A stretch of DNA of 64,000 nucleotides from Ariolimax columbianus. Lineage: Eukaryota > Mollusca > Gastropoda > Stylommatophora > Arionidae. Below, in pieces: positions 42,970 to 54,734 of this stretch; position 1 is the first letter of the stretch; every line of letters begins with the position of its first letter. The stretch covers positions 101,884,236-101,948,235 of the forward strand of contig JAVGWX010000007.1 in NCBI GenBank assembly GCA_036924085.1, in the 5' to 3' direction. The position numbers were made by a program, and so were the translations under genes. The notes under the pieces are model-generated. The model saw nothing but the letters and a program-made list of their open reading frames with translations, was not told the origin of the DNA and made no database searches.

Positions 42970-44138
42970 AAGCAAAACATACTGATCAGGCATTTTAGTT
43001 AGGGTCAGGAAAAACATACTGATCAGGCATTTTAGTTAGGGTCAGGAAAAACATACTGATCAGGCATTTTAGTTAGGGTCAGGCAAAACATACTGATCAG
43101 GCATTTTAGTTAGGGTCAGGCAAAACATACTGATCAGGCATTTTAGTTAGGGTCAGGCAAAATATACTGATCAGGCATTTTAGTTAGGGTCAGGCAAAAT
43201 ATACTGAGCAGGCATTTTAGTTAGGGTCAGGCAAAACATGCTGATCAAGCATTTTAGTTAGGGTCAGGCAAAACATACTGATCAGGCCTTTTTTGTTAGG
43301 GTCAGGCAAAACATACTGATCAGGCATTTTAGTTAGGGTCAGGCAAAACATTCTGATCAGGCATTTTAGTTAGGGTCAGGCAAAACATACTGATCAGGCA
43401 TTTTAGTTAGGGTCAGGCAAAATATACTGAGCAGGCATTTCAGATAGGGTCAGGCAAAACATACTGATCAAGCATTTTAGTTAGGGTCAGGAAAAACATA
43501 CTGATCAGGCATTTTAGTTAGGGTCAGGCAAAACATACTGATCAGGCATTTTAGTTAGGGTCAGGCAAAACATACTGATCAGGCATTTTAGTTAGGGTCA
43601 GGCAAAACATACTGATCAGGCATTTTAGTTAGGGTCAGGCAAAATATACTGATCAAGCATTTTAGTTAGGGTCAGGAAAAACATACTGATCAGGCATTTT
43701 AGTTAGGGTCAGGCAAAACATACTGATCAGGCATTTCAGATAGGGTCAGGTAAAACATACTAATCAGGCATTTTAGTTAGGGTCAGGCAAAACATACTGA
43801 TCAGACATTTTAGTTAGGGTCAGGCAAAATATACTGATCAAGCATTTTAGTTAGGGTCAGGAAAAACATACTGATCAGGCATTTTAGTTAGGGTCAGGCA
43901 AAACATACTGATCAGGCATTTCAGATAGGGTCAGGCAAAACATACTGATCAAGCATTTTAGTTAGGGTCAGGAAAAACATACTGATCAGGCATTTTAGTT
44001 AGGGTCAGGCAAAACATACTGATCAAGCATTTTAGTTAGGGTCAGGAAAAACATATTGATCAGGCATTTTAGTTAGGGTCAGGCAAAATATACTGATCAG
44101 GCATTTTAGTTAGGGTCAGGCAAAATATACTGGTCAAG
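42970..44138. repeat. 38-bp minisatellite containing TTAGGG
   Basis: About 30 copies of a 38-bp unit containing TACTGATCAGGCATTTTAGT followed by TAGGGTCAGG. Most units contain one TTAGGG. The spacing is nothing like a telomere. Confidence 0.95.
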
Positions 44139-44371
44139 ACCCCCAACTGACCTGTTTTATGCCATACTGGCTAACAAGGTGAGCTAACGACGTGGTCCCT
44201 GAAGTAGTGAGTGGCACGCACACGAAGCCAAGCATATAACAGCCTGGGGAACCCGATGCACCTTCATCAGCACGATCGAGATGGGAATAAAGCCGCTGTA
44301 ACCCGACAGTTAACGTTCTTTTTAGCGCGCATGAATTTTAGGTCATCGTGGGCATTCATTCCACAGCACCC

Positions 44372-44935
44372 CGTCTCGACATGGTCTAGTGTATCATTGA
44401 CGTCTCGACGTGGTTTAATGTATCATTGACATCTCGACATGGTCTAGTGTATCATTGACGTCTCGACATGGTCTAGTGTATCATTGACGTCTCGACATGG
44501 TCTAGTGTATCATTGACGTCTCGACATGGTCTAGTGTATCATTGACGTCTCGACATGGTCTAGTGTATCATTGACGTCTCGACATGGTCTAGTGTATCAT
44601 TGACGTCTCGACATGGTCTAGTGTATCATTGACGTCTCGACATGGTCTAGTGTATCATTGACGTCTCGACATGGTCTAGTGTATCATTGACGTCTCAACG
44701 TGGTCTAGTGTATCATTGACGTCTCGACACTGTCTAGTGTATCATCGACGTCTCGACATGGTCTAGTGTATCATTGACGTCTCGACATGGTCTAGTGTAT
44801 CATTGACGTTTCGACATGGTCTAGTGTATCATGGACGTCTCGACATGGTCTAGTGTATCATGGACGTCTCGACATGGTCTAGTATATCATGGACGTCTCA
44901 ACATGGTCTTGTATATCATGGACGTCTCAACAATC
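44372..44935. repeat. 29-bp minisatellite with TGACGTCT core
   Basis: About 19 copies of a 29-bp unit containing TCTCGACATGGTCTAGTGTA and ATTGACGTCT. The middle copies are identical, and the right-hand end carries ATGGACGTC variants. Confidence 0.95.
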
Positions 44936-45119
44936 ATGCACGTCCACACTAAAGTCAGTGTTTCTATGCATGACCCTTGCTTAATGTAAATACCTGAACT
45001 TACCAACCATTACAACAGTAGCTGCATTCATGACCGGATTTCCTGAAATTATCTAATAAATCCCAATACACACACCTCATCACTAAAAGCTTTTTTTTTA
45101 AAAATTAACTTCCTTCCTC

Positions 45120-45315
45120 ATGTTTTTACTAATAATGGCCAGTCAAACAGTTTCAATACAAACATTAATGGCCAGTCAAACAGTTTCAATACAAACATAT
45201 TGTATTGTATCACAACACACGTGCAATATGTACCGTTCACTGAAATGTCAGTAGCCCAGACCAGACAGGGTAAACCCCAGACCAGACAGGGAAAACCCCC
45301 GACCAGACAGGGGGA
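45120..45315. repeat. Two small tandem duplications
   Basis: A 35-bp unit containing AATGGCCAGTCAAACAGTTT is repeated twice at 45133-45202. CCAGACCAGACAGGGTAAA-type 18-bp units occur three times at 45256-45312. Confidence 0.9.
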
Positions 45316-46202
45316 AATTGTTGAACTTTGCAAAGTTTGTGGACAGATTTGCTCAATTGTGTCCGGTGTGTCAAAAGTATGTACATAGATGTGACAGATT
45401 TTACACTGAAAATGAAGAAATTTGTATTTCTGTGTTGTATTGTGTTCCTCAGTATGTATGAAAACCACTACTAACATGAGTGTCCGTTATGTGTTGTTTA
45501 TTTTGGTAGTGTTTTGCATGTTAATTTGCTTTTTATTACAGCATTGTCTTTTTTTTCTGATTTGCAAAGTTTGACTTTTTCTTGGTTATTTGGGACGTTA
45601 TTTTTTATTTTTGGACTACTTTCGGTTGTGATTGACTATTTGTATTTAAATGTTGATCGTTTAACCCTAATCCTAACTTAAGGGTAATCTCACTTTGATC
45701 AAAATTACTGGAATCAAAAAGCTCAGGAGGCTTCCAACGGTTACACCGATGAATAAGATCATTTAACGTCAAGTCAAATTACCAACACTTGATTTGACCC
45801 AACAACCCCAAGTCAAGACACCAACACTCGTTTTGACCCAACAAGTAAATAACCGAATGGATCGTTACAGATGTCCTCGTTAGAGACCGTGAAAACAAGC
45901 GACCAGATGCCAGAATAAATATATCCTTATCCACAATAATAATAATGTTCGCGTAGGCGTCAAAGGCCCGTTGCATCGATTGACCACTATCATGTCCAGC
46001 TGCTGAGGCTGCGTCCATGCGTAGCGTGTCGACCGATATACCTTCAGACTCCCCAGGTGGAGCGGTGTACTCCGCAGTCTTAGGGTGAGTGCCGCGAGGA
46101 GTGTGTTAGACCAATGTCCAGTCTGAATTCAGTCAGGTGGTTAGTGTAAATTCATTACAGTCATTTCCACACATGGAAACTTTACTTGATCTCTTTCTCA
46201 AT
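45316..46202. other. Unassigned sequence
   Basis: T-rich at 45480-45660. A short duplication of ACCAACACTTGATTTGACCC / ACCAACACTCGTTTTGACCC at 45781-45841. No gene recognised. Confidence 0.5.
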
Positions 46203-46241
46203 TAAACACACATTCACAGACACGCACACGCACACACACGC

Positions 46242-46284
<43 letters not shown>

Positions 46285-46297
46285 GGCACGCACGCAC
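46203..46297. repeat. (CA)n microsatellite
   Basis: CA dinucleotides with CG interruptions. Confidence 0.95.
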
Positions 46298-46567
46298 ATG
46301 TGCACATTACTGACTACAATTGTGTACCAGAATGAGGTCTGACAGAAGGTTGTGCGTCTATGGGCCCGGATTAGGCGCAGGTCTGATTAAGCTTGAAGGA
46401 GAAACTAGATGGCACAAAGAAGCAATTATTTCATAGAGATCAAAGAAAGGCATCAGGGCGGTTGCCTTTTTCTACAGTACAGACTGAGGTGAATCCGTTG
46501 TTGGCAGCACACATTGAAGCCATACACTGATACCTTGTGTTACACCTGCCTAAGGTATTTTATATTT
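46298..46567. other. Unassigned sequence
   Basis: No recognisable feature. Confidence 0.5.
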
Positions 46568-46855
46568 CTTCACTGTGTGCGATACACATGTTGTAGATTG
46601 GTTCTGTAGTTAGTTGTCGCTTGTGTGCACTACCCATATTGTAGATTGGTTCTGTAGTTAGTTGTCGCTTGTGTGCTCGACCCATATTGTAGATTGGTTC
46701 TGTAGTTAGTTGTCGCTTGTGTGCACTACCCATATTGTAGATTGGTTCTGTAGTTAGTTGTCGCTTGTGTGCACTACCCATATTGTAGATTGGTTCTGTA
46801 GTTAGTTGTCGCTTGTGTGCACTACCCATATTGTAGATTGGTTCTGCAGTTAGTT
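46568..46855. repeat. 48-bp minisatellite
   Basis: Six copies of a 48-bp unit containing ATTGTAGATTGGTTCTGTAG. The 16-codon period keeps a minus-strand frame open. Confidence 0.95.
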
Positions 46856-46990
46856 GCCCCTAGTTTGTAGTTAGGTCATCAATGTGTGTGGTTAAATTAT
46901 GTGTTTTGTGTTTTGTACCGTGTCTGCCGTGTCCTTCCATCCCTCTTCCCATCTCCACCCCTCCCCACCTCTTCTCCCCAAGTCCACCGA

Positions 46991-47011
46991 CCCCCCCCCC
47001 CCCCCCCCCCC
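46991..47011. repeat. C21 homopolymer
   Basis: Twenty-one consecutive C, the longest mononucleotide run I found. Confidence 0.95.
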
Positions 47012-48044
47012 GCACCCACTACTGTTCCCCCAGTATGTATGCGGTCAATGAACCACATCTAAAATATCATATCAATGATACACATATAATATATCATATC
47101 TACATCATGTAACTTCATAATTATGCTTTACTAACTGTATGTGGTTCCGGTTCTATATTTAGTAACAAGTAAAAAAACCGGAAGAGAACAAGCAAATAAC
47201 AATAAACAGGTAGTTGCTCATCGCAAGCGAAGATGGGAGGGTTTGTCTTGATGATGTAACTTTCTCTCTATTTGGATTATAGTGTGGAATAGCTGCGCTG
47301 ATCATCAGTCTCACTGTCTGGTCCCGAGCTACATTTGGCCAGTCCCAAGACAAAAGTCAAGAAGACTGGTGGTAATTCAGAATGCAGGCACTCTGGTCCC
47401 ACCTCTTTGAGACCACGGTTCGCGTGAAACCTGCGTGGCTCGAATCCACTCCGTTTCTATTCATCGCTTTGAGAGGAGAGTGATTTACCTCTGGACCACA
47501 GTGCCTCTTACAAAAACGCATACACTCGTACATGAATAATGAATGGACACATACAGCAGGAAACAAGACATCGACAATATACACGAACATAAATATCTGA
47601 ATGTCACGTCGATGCCCTCCAGGTCTGTGATAGCATCAATATATACCTCCATTCACCCACGCTTTCCTGTCCTGATCAGCGCGCGCTTGCTTAAGGGCGG
47701 TTGTTACAAATAGTTTTGCTTGACAAACGCCACTAATTCCCTGTGCTTTTTTTCTACCACGTGACATCATCAAGAGAGCATTCAGTCACAGCTTGAATTC
47801 ATATGTCCAGTCACAACTTGAACTCATGTGTCGACAAGCATACCTGGGGCCAAATTCATCAAACATGGAAATAAGTCGCAACCAAAATAGATCCACCTGA
47901 AGGTTAGCATATCTTTAGCCTCCATCAGGGGATGTAAGCCAAAACCATGTCAGGGGATGTAAGCCACTAAATCCGGATGTAGCTCTAGACCACATCCTGA
48001 CGGCTTCTCTTCTGTTTCCAACCATATCATTTGGTGAACTATTC
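47012..48044. other. Mostly unassigned; contains a SINE-like segment
   Basis: Apart from the tRNA-like segment described separately, I recognise nothing. A short duplication of CAGGGGATGTAAGCCA occurs at 47926-47966. Confidence 0.5.
47420..47510 (-). mobile_element. tRNA-like pol III promoter, probable SINE
   Basis: The minus strand has TGGTCCAGAGG (A box, 47498-47488) and GATTCGAGCCA (B box, 47446-47436), 41 bp apart. No clean cloverleaf or anticodon arm is visible, so a SINE head is more likely than a tRNA gene. Confidence 0.4.
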
Positions 48045-48962
48045 ACATATTAATAGGTGTTACTAGGGGCGATCTGCTACAGCTGTTCACATGTTACTAG
48101 GAGCGATCTTCTACAGCTGTTCACATGTTACTAGGGGCGATCTGCTACAGCTGTTCACATGTTACTAGGAGCGATCTGCTACAGCTGTTCACATGTTACT
48201 AGGAGCGATCTTCTACAGCTGTTCACATGTTACTAGGGGCGATCTGCTACAGCTGTTCACATGTTACTAGGAGCGATCTGCTACAGCTGTTCACATGTTA
48301 CTAGGAGCGATCCGCTACAGCTGTTCACATGTTACTAGGAGCGATCTGCTACAGCTGTTCACATGTTACTAGGAGCGATCTGCTACAGCTGTTCACATGT
48401 TACTAGGAGCGATCTTCTACAGCTGTTCACATGTTACTAGGGGCGATCTGCTACAGCTGTTCACATGTTACTAGGAGCGATCTTCTACAGCTGTTCACAT
48501 GTTACTAGGAGCGATCTTCTACAGCTGTTCACATGTTACTAGGGGCGATCTGCTACAGCTGTTCACATGTTACTAGGAGCGATCTGCTACAGCTGTTCAC
48601 ATGTTACTAGGAGCGATCCGCTACAGCTGTTCACATGTTACTAGGAGCGATCTGCTACAGCTGTTCACATGTTACTAGGAATGATCTGCTACAGCTGTTC
48701 ACATGTTACTAGGAGCGATCTTCTACAGCTGTTCACATGTTACTAGGGGCGATCTGCTACAGCTGTTCACATGTTACTAGGAGCGATCTTCTACAGCTTT
48801 TCACATGTTACTAGGAGCAATCTTCTACAGCTGTTCACATGTTACTAGTGGCGATCTGCTACAGCTGTTCACATGTTACTAGGAGCGATCTTCTACAGCT
48901 GTTCACATGTTACTAGGACCGACCTTCTACATCTATTCACATGTTACTAGGAGCGATCTGCT
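48045..48962. repeat. 34-bp minisatellite with 306-bp higher-order repeat
   Basis: About 27 copies of a 34-bp unit containing GTTCACATGTTACTAGGAGC. Four variants (GGGGCGATCTGCT, GAGCGATCTTCT, GAGCGATCTGCT, GAGCGATCCGCT) occur in a nine-unit order that repeats. The rare CCGCT variant falls at 48305 and 48611, exactly 306 bp or nine units apart. Confidence 0.95.
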
Positions 48963-49047
48963 ACATCGGTTTGCAACATTTTGAAACTAGTGTGTTAGTC
49001 TTCCTGAGGTCCGCGACAATGTGCACATATCGATAAGCATTCACAGA

Positions 49048-49182
49048 GGAGACATTAAATATGGTTAGATGGGACCCACCGACATTAAATATGGTTAGAT
49101 GGGACCCACCGACATTAAATATGGTTAGATGGGACCCACCGACATTAAATATGGTTAGATGGGACCCACCGACATTAAACAA
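49048..49182. repeat. 30-bp minisatellite
   Basis: Four and a half identical copies of a 30-bp unit containing GACATTAAATATGGTTAGAT. Confidence 0.95.
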
Positions 49183-49204
49183 ATAAATTCCTCATGAGAT
49201 GAGG

Positions 49205-49470
49205 ACACCGCAATTCAAGAATCAGCGATACACAGACTATAGGAGTAATTATGTGAAACACAGACTGTAGGAGTAATAATATGATACACATACTGTAAGA
49301 GTAATGATATGATACACAGATTATAGGAGTAATGATATGATACACATATTATATGAGTAATGATGTGATACACAGACTGTAGAAGTAATGATGTGATAGA
49401 CTGTAGAAGTAATGATGTGATTCACAGACTGTACGAGTAATGATGTGATACACAGACTGTACGAGTAATG
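49205..49470. repeat. 28-bp minisatellite
   Basis: About eight imperfect copies of a 28-bp unit containing ACACAGACTGTAGGAGTAAT. Confidence 0.9.
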
Positions 49471-49529
49471 AATCAATAGTGGGTCAAGCTTGCCCTGAAG
49501 ATTCTGCTAGCGTATGAACCAGGAGGAGT

Positions 49530-49665
49530 ATAACCAGCACACAGCATTAGCTAGAGGCAGACATATCCTTCGCTATCTGCTTACTGAAAGTGAGCATGTA
49601 CGGGTCTACCTGGGATGCAGTGATGTCGACTGTACAAAACAAAGTCTAATAAAATGTATATTCAC
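49530..49665 (+). mobile_element. Fragment of a dispersed element (pair with 23570-23740)
   Basis: Encodes RYLLTESEHVRVYLGCSDVD, sharing the EH..VY..CSDVD pattern with 23570-23740. Nucleotide identity is visible in GTCTACC.GGATTGCAGTGA. Family unknown. Confidence 0.4.
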
Positions 49666-49867
49666 GTCATTCTTAACGAGTGTATAACTGTATTAAGTGT
49701 CTATCCTAGACCTTATTGATATGGATATTTCATTACAAAATCCCGTTGAATAAAAAGCACATTTTGTTCGGACTGTTCCATGGAGACTCTTCTTCGGCCT
49801 CAGGAAGGACTGCATGCAACAACATACTCACGGTTGGGTAAGGCAGGCTCGGGACATGCAGGTTGAG

Positions 49868-50210
49868 GAGCTTCACGACAGAGTAGGTTCAGGTTCATAC
49901 AGGATGCCTGACTTCACGACAAAGTAGGCTCAGATTCATACAGGATGCCTGACTTCACGACAAAGTAGGCTCAGGTCCCAGCAGGATGCCTGACTTCACG
50001 ACAAAGTAGGCTCAGGTCCCTGCATGATGCCTGACCACAACAAAGGAGGCTCAGGTCCCTGCAGGATGCTTGACTTCACGACAAAGTAGGCTCAGGTTCA
50101 TACAGGATGCCTGACTTCACGACAAAGTAGGCTCAGGTCCCTGCAGGATGCCTTACCACGACAAAGTAGGCTCAGGTCCATACGGGATGCCTGATTTCAC
50201 GACAAGGAGG
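49868..50210. repeat. 41-bp minisatellite
   Basis: About eight copies of a 41-bp unit containing CTTCACGACAAAGTAGGCTC. Confidence 0.93.
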
Positions 50211-50289
50211 TGCAGATTCAAGGGTATCCTGAGGCCAGTGACTCAGGACGGTTTTATTGTGCCCTGAAAGCGGATTACGGTCCTCCGTC

Positions 50290-50350
50290 CGATCGTCCAT
50301 CTCCTGTCCATCTCCTGTCCATCTCCTGTCCATCTCCTCTCCATCTCTTG
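50290..50350. repeat. 11-bp short tandem repeat
   Basis: Five copies of CATCTCCTGTC. Confidence 0.93.
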
Positions 50351-50402
50351 TCCTAGTGCTAGCGGGGCTGTTGACTGGCACGGTTCACATTTGAGACCGC
50401 GA

Positions 50403-51022
50403 GACCATCTTGACAACCTCCCAAACTGCCAGTCCATCTTGACAACCTCCCTAACTGCCAGTCCCTCTTGACAACCTCTCAAACTGCCAGTCCATCTTAA
50501 CAACCTCCCAAACTGCCAGTCCATCTTGACAACCTCCCCAACTGCCAGTCCATCTTGACAACCTCTCAAACTGCCAGTCCATCTTGACAACCTCCCAAAC
50601 TGCCAGTCCATCTTGACAACCTCCCAAACTGCCAGTCCATCTTGACAACCTCCCCAACTGCCAGTCCATCTTGACAACCTCTCAAACTGCCAGTCCATCT
50701 TAACAACCTCTCAAACTGCCAGTCCATCTTAACAACCTCCCAAACTGCCAGTCCATCTTGACAACCTCCCAAACTGCCAGTCCATCTAACAGTCTCTCCA
50801 ACTGCCAGTCCATCTTGACAACCTCCTCAACTGCCAGTCCATCTTAACAACCTCCCCAACTGCCAGTCCATTTAGACAACCTTCCCAACTGCCAGTTCAT
50901 TTCAACAACCTCCTCAAAGGCCGGTTCATCTTAACAGCCTCCCCAACTGCCGGTCCATCCTGACAACCTCCCCAAAAGGCCTGTCCATCATGACAACATC
51001 CACAAAGGCCTGTCCATCATCA
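50403..51022. repeat. 29-bp minisatellite
   Basis: About 21 copies of a 29-bp unit containing CAACCTCCCAAACTGCCAGT. Divergence rises towards the right-hand end (AAAGGCCTGTCC). Confidence 0.94.
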
Positions 51023-51409
51023 GAGAACAATTTAAAGCTCATACGCCCTCGGTTGCTTGTAACGAATGGCTTGACCTTGAACGAGGCTGAGGTCAGAAGC
51101 GCTATCAGCTGGATGTCCAGGGTTAAGGCTCCCTGGTAAGATTCCCGTCCTGTTGAGATTTACCAAGCAGGCGGCCCTGTGCTTCTCCGGGATCTGGATA
51201 CACTCTTCCGATGTATATGGGAAGCCGAGACAGTTAAACTGGAGATAAATGCTGTCCACATTTACACACAAAATTGGCAACCGTCAATCTTTCCATAACC
51301 ACATGGACATCTAGTTGCTGTCACTTGCGGGCAAAGTTCTGCCCCAGTCCTGCTCAACCCCCTAACTGGTAACCCTCAACAGGGTCTACTCTCAGAGAGT
51401 CATTGTGAT
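51023..51409. other. Unassigned sequence with an unrecognised minus-strand open frame
   Basis: A non-repetitive minus-strand open frame at 51280-51032 has ordinary composition (for example CIQIPEKHRAACLVNLN) but matches nothing I know and has no clear splice context. It may be chance. Confidence 0.2.
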
Positions 51410-51500
51410 ATTCGTTCGAGTCATGGGATGATTGACATGAGAACGAGTCATGGGATGGTTGACATGAGAACGAGTTATGGGATGGTTGACATGAGAAATG
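51410..51500. repeat. 27-bp short tandem repeat
   Basis: Three copies of a 27-bp unit containing GAGTCATGGGATGGTTGACA. Confidence 0.92.
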
Positions 51501-51544
51501 CAGTGAATCAGTTCCAGGAAAAATGTCCAGAACAGAATTGTGAC

Positions 51545-51662
51545 CTGTAGGTGTTGTTGATCTGATCAAGGCCTTGGACACCTTTACAGGTGTTGTTGAT
51601 CTGATCAAGGCTTTGGACACCTTTACAGGTGTTGTTGATCTGATCAAGGCATTGGACACCTT
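51545..51662. repeat. 39-bp minisatellite
   Basis: Three copies of a 39-bp unit containing GGTGTTGTTGATCTGATCAA. Followed by G17 at 51674-51690. Confidence 0.94.
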
Positions 51663-51690
51663 CAATAGGGGGTGGGGGGGGGGGGGGGGG

Positions 51691-52184
51691 TGTGGACTCT
51701 GGCAAATCATGGCGAAGTTTGCTTGTCACAGGAGATTCCATGTTGTTGTTCGTCATTTTCATGATGGCATGAAGGCTCGAATACTGTGCGACTGAGAATT
51801 GTCTGTAGTTTTCTCCAGTCACCAACAGTGTCAAACGGGGATGTGTGCTGACACCGACACTGTATAACACGTCTTGGCACCGACACTGTCATGTCTTGGC
51901 AACAATGTTTTCTTGTGCTGTAAAAGGCGCTGCTAACAGCATGCATACCAGCTCTACGACGCATGTTCGGTTTTCAATCCAAGCCGTCTGCAGTCCTACA
52001 CCAAGGTGAATGGTGGTATGGCTTGGATATCCTGTTCGCTGTCCTTAACACAAAGTCAAAGTTTTCGTCGGCGGCAAAGAACAACGCAAATAAAACGTAC
52101 TGAATCATAGAAACATCTTTATGTTTACAACATTAAAAGACAATCTCGCCGGAGCTTTGATTTATTTTTACTGTGTTCATTTAA
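51691..52184. other. Unassigned sequence
   Basis: A short local duplication around GACACCGACACTGT / GGCACCGACACTGTC at 51850-51892. No gene recognised. Confidence 0.5.
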
Positions 52185-52440
52185 AAGATGTTACTATTTA
52201 TTATGTTGACAGATGTTACTATTAGTTTTTTCAGTTGACAGATGTTATAATTTGTTCCGTTGACAGATGTTACAATTTGTTTGTTCAGTTAACATATGTT
52301 ACAATTTGTTTGTTCAGTTGACAAATGTTACAATTTATTTGTTTAGTTGACAGATGTTACTATTTGTTCAGTTGACATGTGTTACTATTTGTTCTGTTGA
52401 CAGATGTTATAATTTGTTGACAGATATTACTATTTGTTAC
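52185..52440. repeat. ~25-bp AT-rich minisatellite
   Basis: About nine imperfect copies of a unit containing GTTGACAGATGTTACTATTT, with lengths from 20 to 32 bp. Confidence 0.9.
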
Positions 52441-52957
52441 GACATTATCACCCATTAACGATAACGGACGAAACGCAAGCACGGCCCACAAGAGGGATTG
52501 TATAAGAACATAACGAAACATGGCTCAACGTTTCGACTAGAAGCCATTCTCTATGTGCATCGTTTGGTTACATCTCTTTCTCTCTAGTCTATCTTTTCAT
52601 GCTGCTTCATTTACCAACTGAATATGAATCTATTCGATGAAACACTGATCCCCTACTGATTGGACACCTTCAAAACTAACGACATTCCACTGGCTTTCTA
52701 TCAGTCAGGAACAAGGCATTCGTTGCTAGAAATAAAAGCGTCACTTGTCGATACATCTGTCAATACACTTTAGGAAACGTCTCAATATATCGGTCTTCAC
52801 AGCGTCGCCCGGTACACGCTGCAGGAGACGTGGCCTAAGCGTGTAGTATGGTGGGCCTTAGGACGGCAGTACCACAAGATGAGGTTGCGAGTCTACTAAT
52901 AAATTGAGAAGCTGGGAATGATCGCAACCTGTTTGTGGAAAGTAGCGTGTGTGTGTG
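52441..52957. other. Unassigned sequence
   Basis: No recognisable feature. Confidence 0.5.
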
Positions 52958-53182
52958 TGAGCATGTGAGCACCTTGTGGTGTCAGCTGTAAGCACCTTGT
53001 AGTGTCAACTGTGAGCACCTTGTGGTGCCAGCTGTGAGCACATTGCGGTGCCAGCTGTGAGCACATTGTAGTGTCAGCTGTGAGCACCTTGTGGTGTCAG
53101 CTGTGAGCACCTTGTGGTGCCAGCTGTGAGCACCTTGTAGTGTCAGCTGTGAGCACCTTGTGGTGTCAACTGTGAGCACATT
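52958..53182. repeat. 23-bp minisatellite
   Basis: About ten copies of a 23-bp unit containing GTGAGCACCTTGTGGTGTCA. Confidence 0.94.
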
Positions 53183-53237
53183 GTAGGTCATGGTACAAGC
53201 TGAAACCGGTCCGCCCCTAAGGCATGCTCGTCCTGGA

Positions 53238-53372
53238 GAATGTCGAGGTAATCCCCACAGACAACATCTGCTCGAGCCCCGTGAAGGTCGAGATAATCCC
53301 CACAGACAACATCTGCTCGAGCCCCGTGAAGGTCGAGATAATTCCCGCAGACAACATCTGCTCGAGTTCCCG
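53238..53372. repeat. 45-bp minisatellite
   Basis: Three copies of a 45-bp unit containing CCACAGACAACATCTGCTCG. Confidence 0.95.
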
Positions 53373-53919
53373 TCTTCCAATAGTCCTTGTGTCAGATTTC
53401 ATCTTGGCTAGTACGCTCAAGTTAATCAGTTGTAACTAGCAGACGCTGTAATAACATCTTCCGCGCCCAGACCACCTGAAACTACACTTTGTCCGAAACA
53501 AGACATGACCTCAATTTCTACGGCCCGCCTGCGTCTTCACAGGCAGTGAAACCACACGACGAGCAGATGAGGCTTATGTAAACACATTCATATTAATGCT
53601 GCAATAAACATATATTAAAACCCACGGGATCCTGGCACTTAGACATCAACAAATTACACGAGCTCTGTGACGTCATGGCTTGGAACAGGTGTCTGGTCCA
53701 GGAATTTGAGACTGCACTTATTGGTCGAAGCTAAGCTCAGTGCCAATCTGATTTTCCTTTAAAAAAGTACAGATGAATTTATTACATCGCCCCCCCCCCC
53801 CTCACTCTTCCCAACCACCCCCCACCCCTATCTCCCCTCATTAATAAATATCATTTTATAGGTCGTGTCTGTGTTCCTTTTCGTTTCTTTATACATAATC
53901 CTTTTCTCATGTCTCTCTC
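53373..53919. other. Unassigned sequence with C12 run
   Basis: No gene recognised. C12 at 53790-53801. Confidence 0.5.
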
Positions 53920-54295
53920 TGTCTATATGAATCTCTTTGTCTACATGAATCTCTGTGTCTACTTGTCTCTGTCTACCCGTATCTCTGTGTCTACATATTT
54001 CGCCGTGTCTACCTGTGTGTCTCTGTCTACCTGTATCTCTCTGTCTACCTGTATCTCTCTGTCTACATAAATCTCTCTGTCTACATAAATCTCTCTGTCT
54101 ACATAAATACATAAATCTCTCTGTCTACATGAATCTATGTCTCTACTTGTCTTTGTGTCTACCTGTATCTCTCTGTCTACCTGTATATCTCTGTCTACAT
54201 TAATCTCTCTGTCTACCTGTATATATCTGTCTACATTAATCTCTCAGTCTATCTGTATCTCTGTGTCTACCTGTATACGTATGCCTAACTGTATC
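53920..54295. repeat. 18-bp TCTC-rich minisatellite
   Basis: About 20 imperfect copies of ATCTCTCTGTCTACATGA-like units, lengths 15-18 bp. Confidence 0.93.
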
Positions 54296-54309
54296 TGCAC
54301 CAACAACAA

Positions 54310-54318
54310 CACACATAC

Positions 54319-54363
<45 letters not shown>

Positions 54364-54400
54364 ACACAGGTGTGTGTGTGTATGTGTGTGTGTGTGTGTC
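54310..54400. repeat. Compound (CA)n-(TA)n-(TG)n microsatellite
   Basis: CA repeats, then about 12 TA, then TG repeats. The flanks are mutually complementary, so the whole could form a cruciform. Confidence 0.95.
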
Positions 54401-54734
54401 AGGGGACGTACTGCTGTCTGTCTATCGTGATCTCAGTGCTTAGAGAAACATCCACTATTGTTGGCATGTGTCTGTTAGCCCAATTTTGTATTAGTGTGTT
54501 TTTTCTGCTTTCATCCTACTGTTTAATTTTTATTTGTGTCCATGCACACATACTAACATTCTGGTACAACTTGTACACCAACCGTGTGTACACATAGCGA
54601 CGGCCCCTCCATGTGTACACATAGCAACGGTCCCTCCATGTGTACATCTACATTTTCGCATGTTGTCATAATATGGCATGACGCCTACACTTGATCATTT
54701 CTGTCCAAAATACATTTGTTCTATTTTGTTTTTC
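54401..54734. other. Unassigned sequence
   Basis: A 27-bp duplication containing CATGTGTACACATAGC at 54589-54643 is the only structure I see. Confidence 0.5.

Noticed and set aside
42970..44138. Interstitial telomere
   Set aside because: TTAGGG occurs once per 38 bp inside a longer unit, not as contiguous hexamers.
51032..51280. A host coding exon on the minus strand
   Set aside because: Composition is protein-like, but I recognise no family and see no supported splice sites; kept only as a note.
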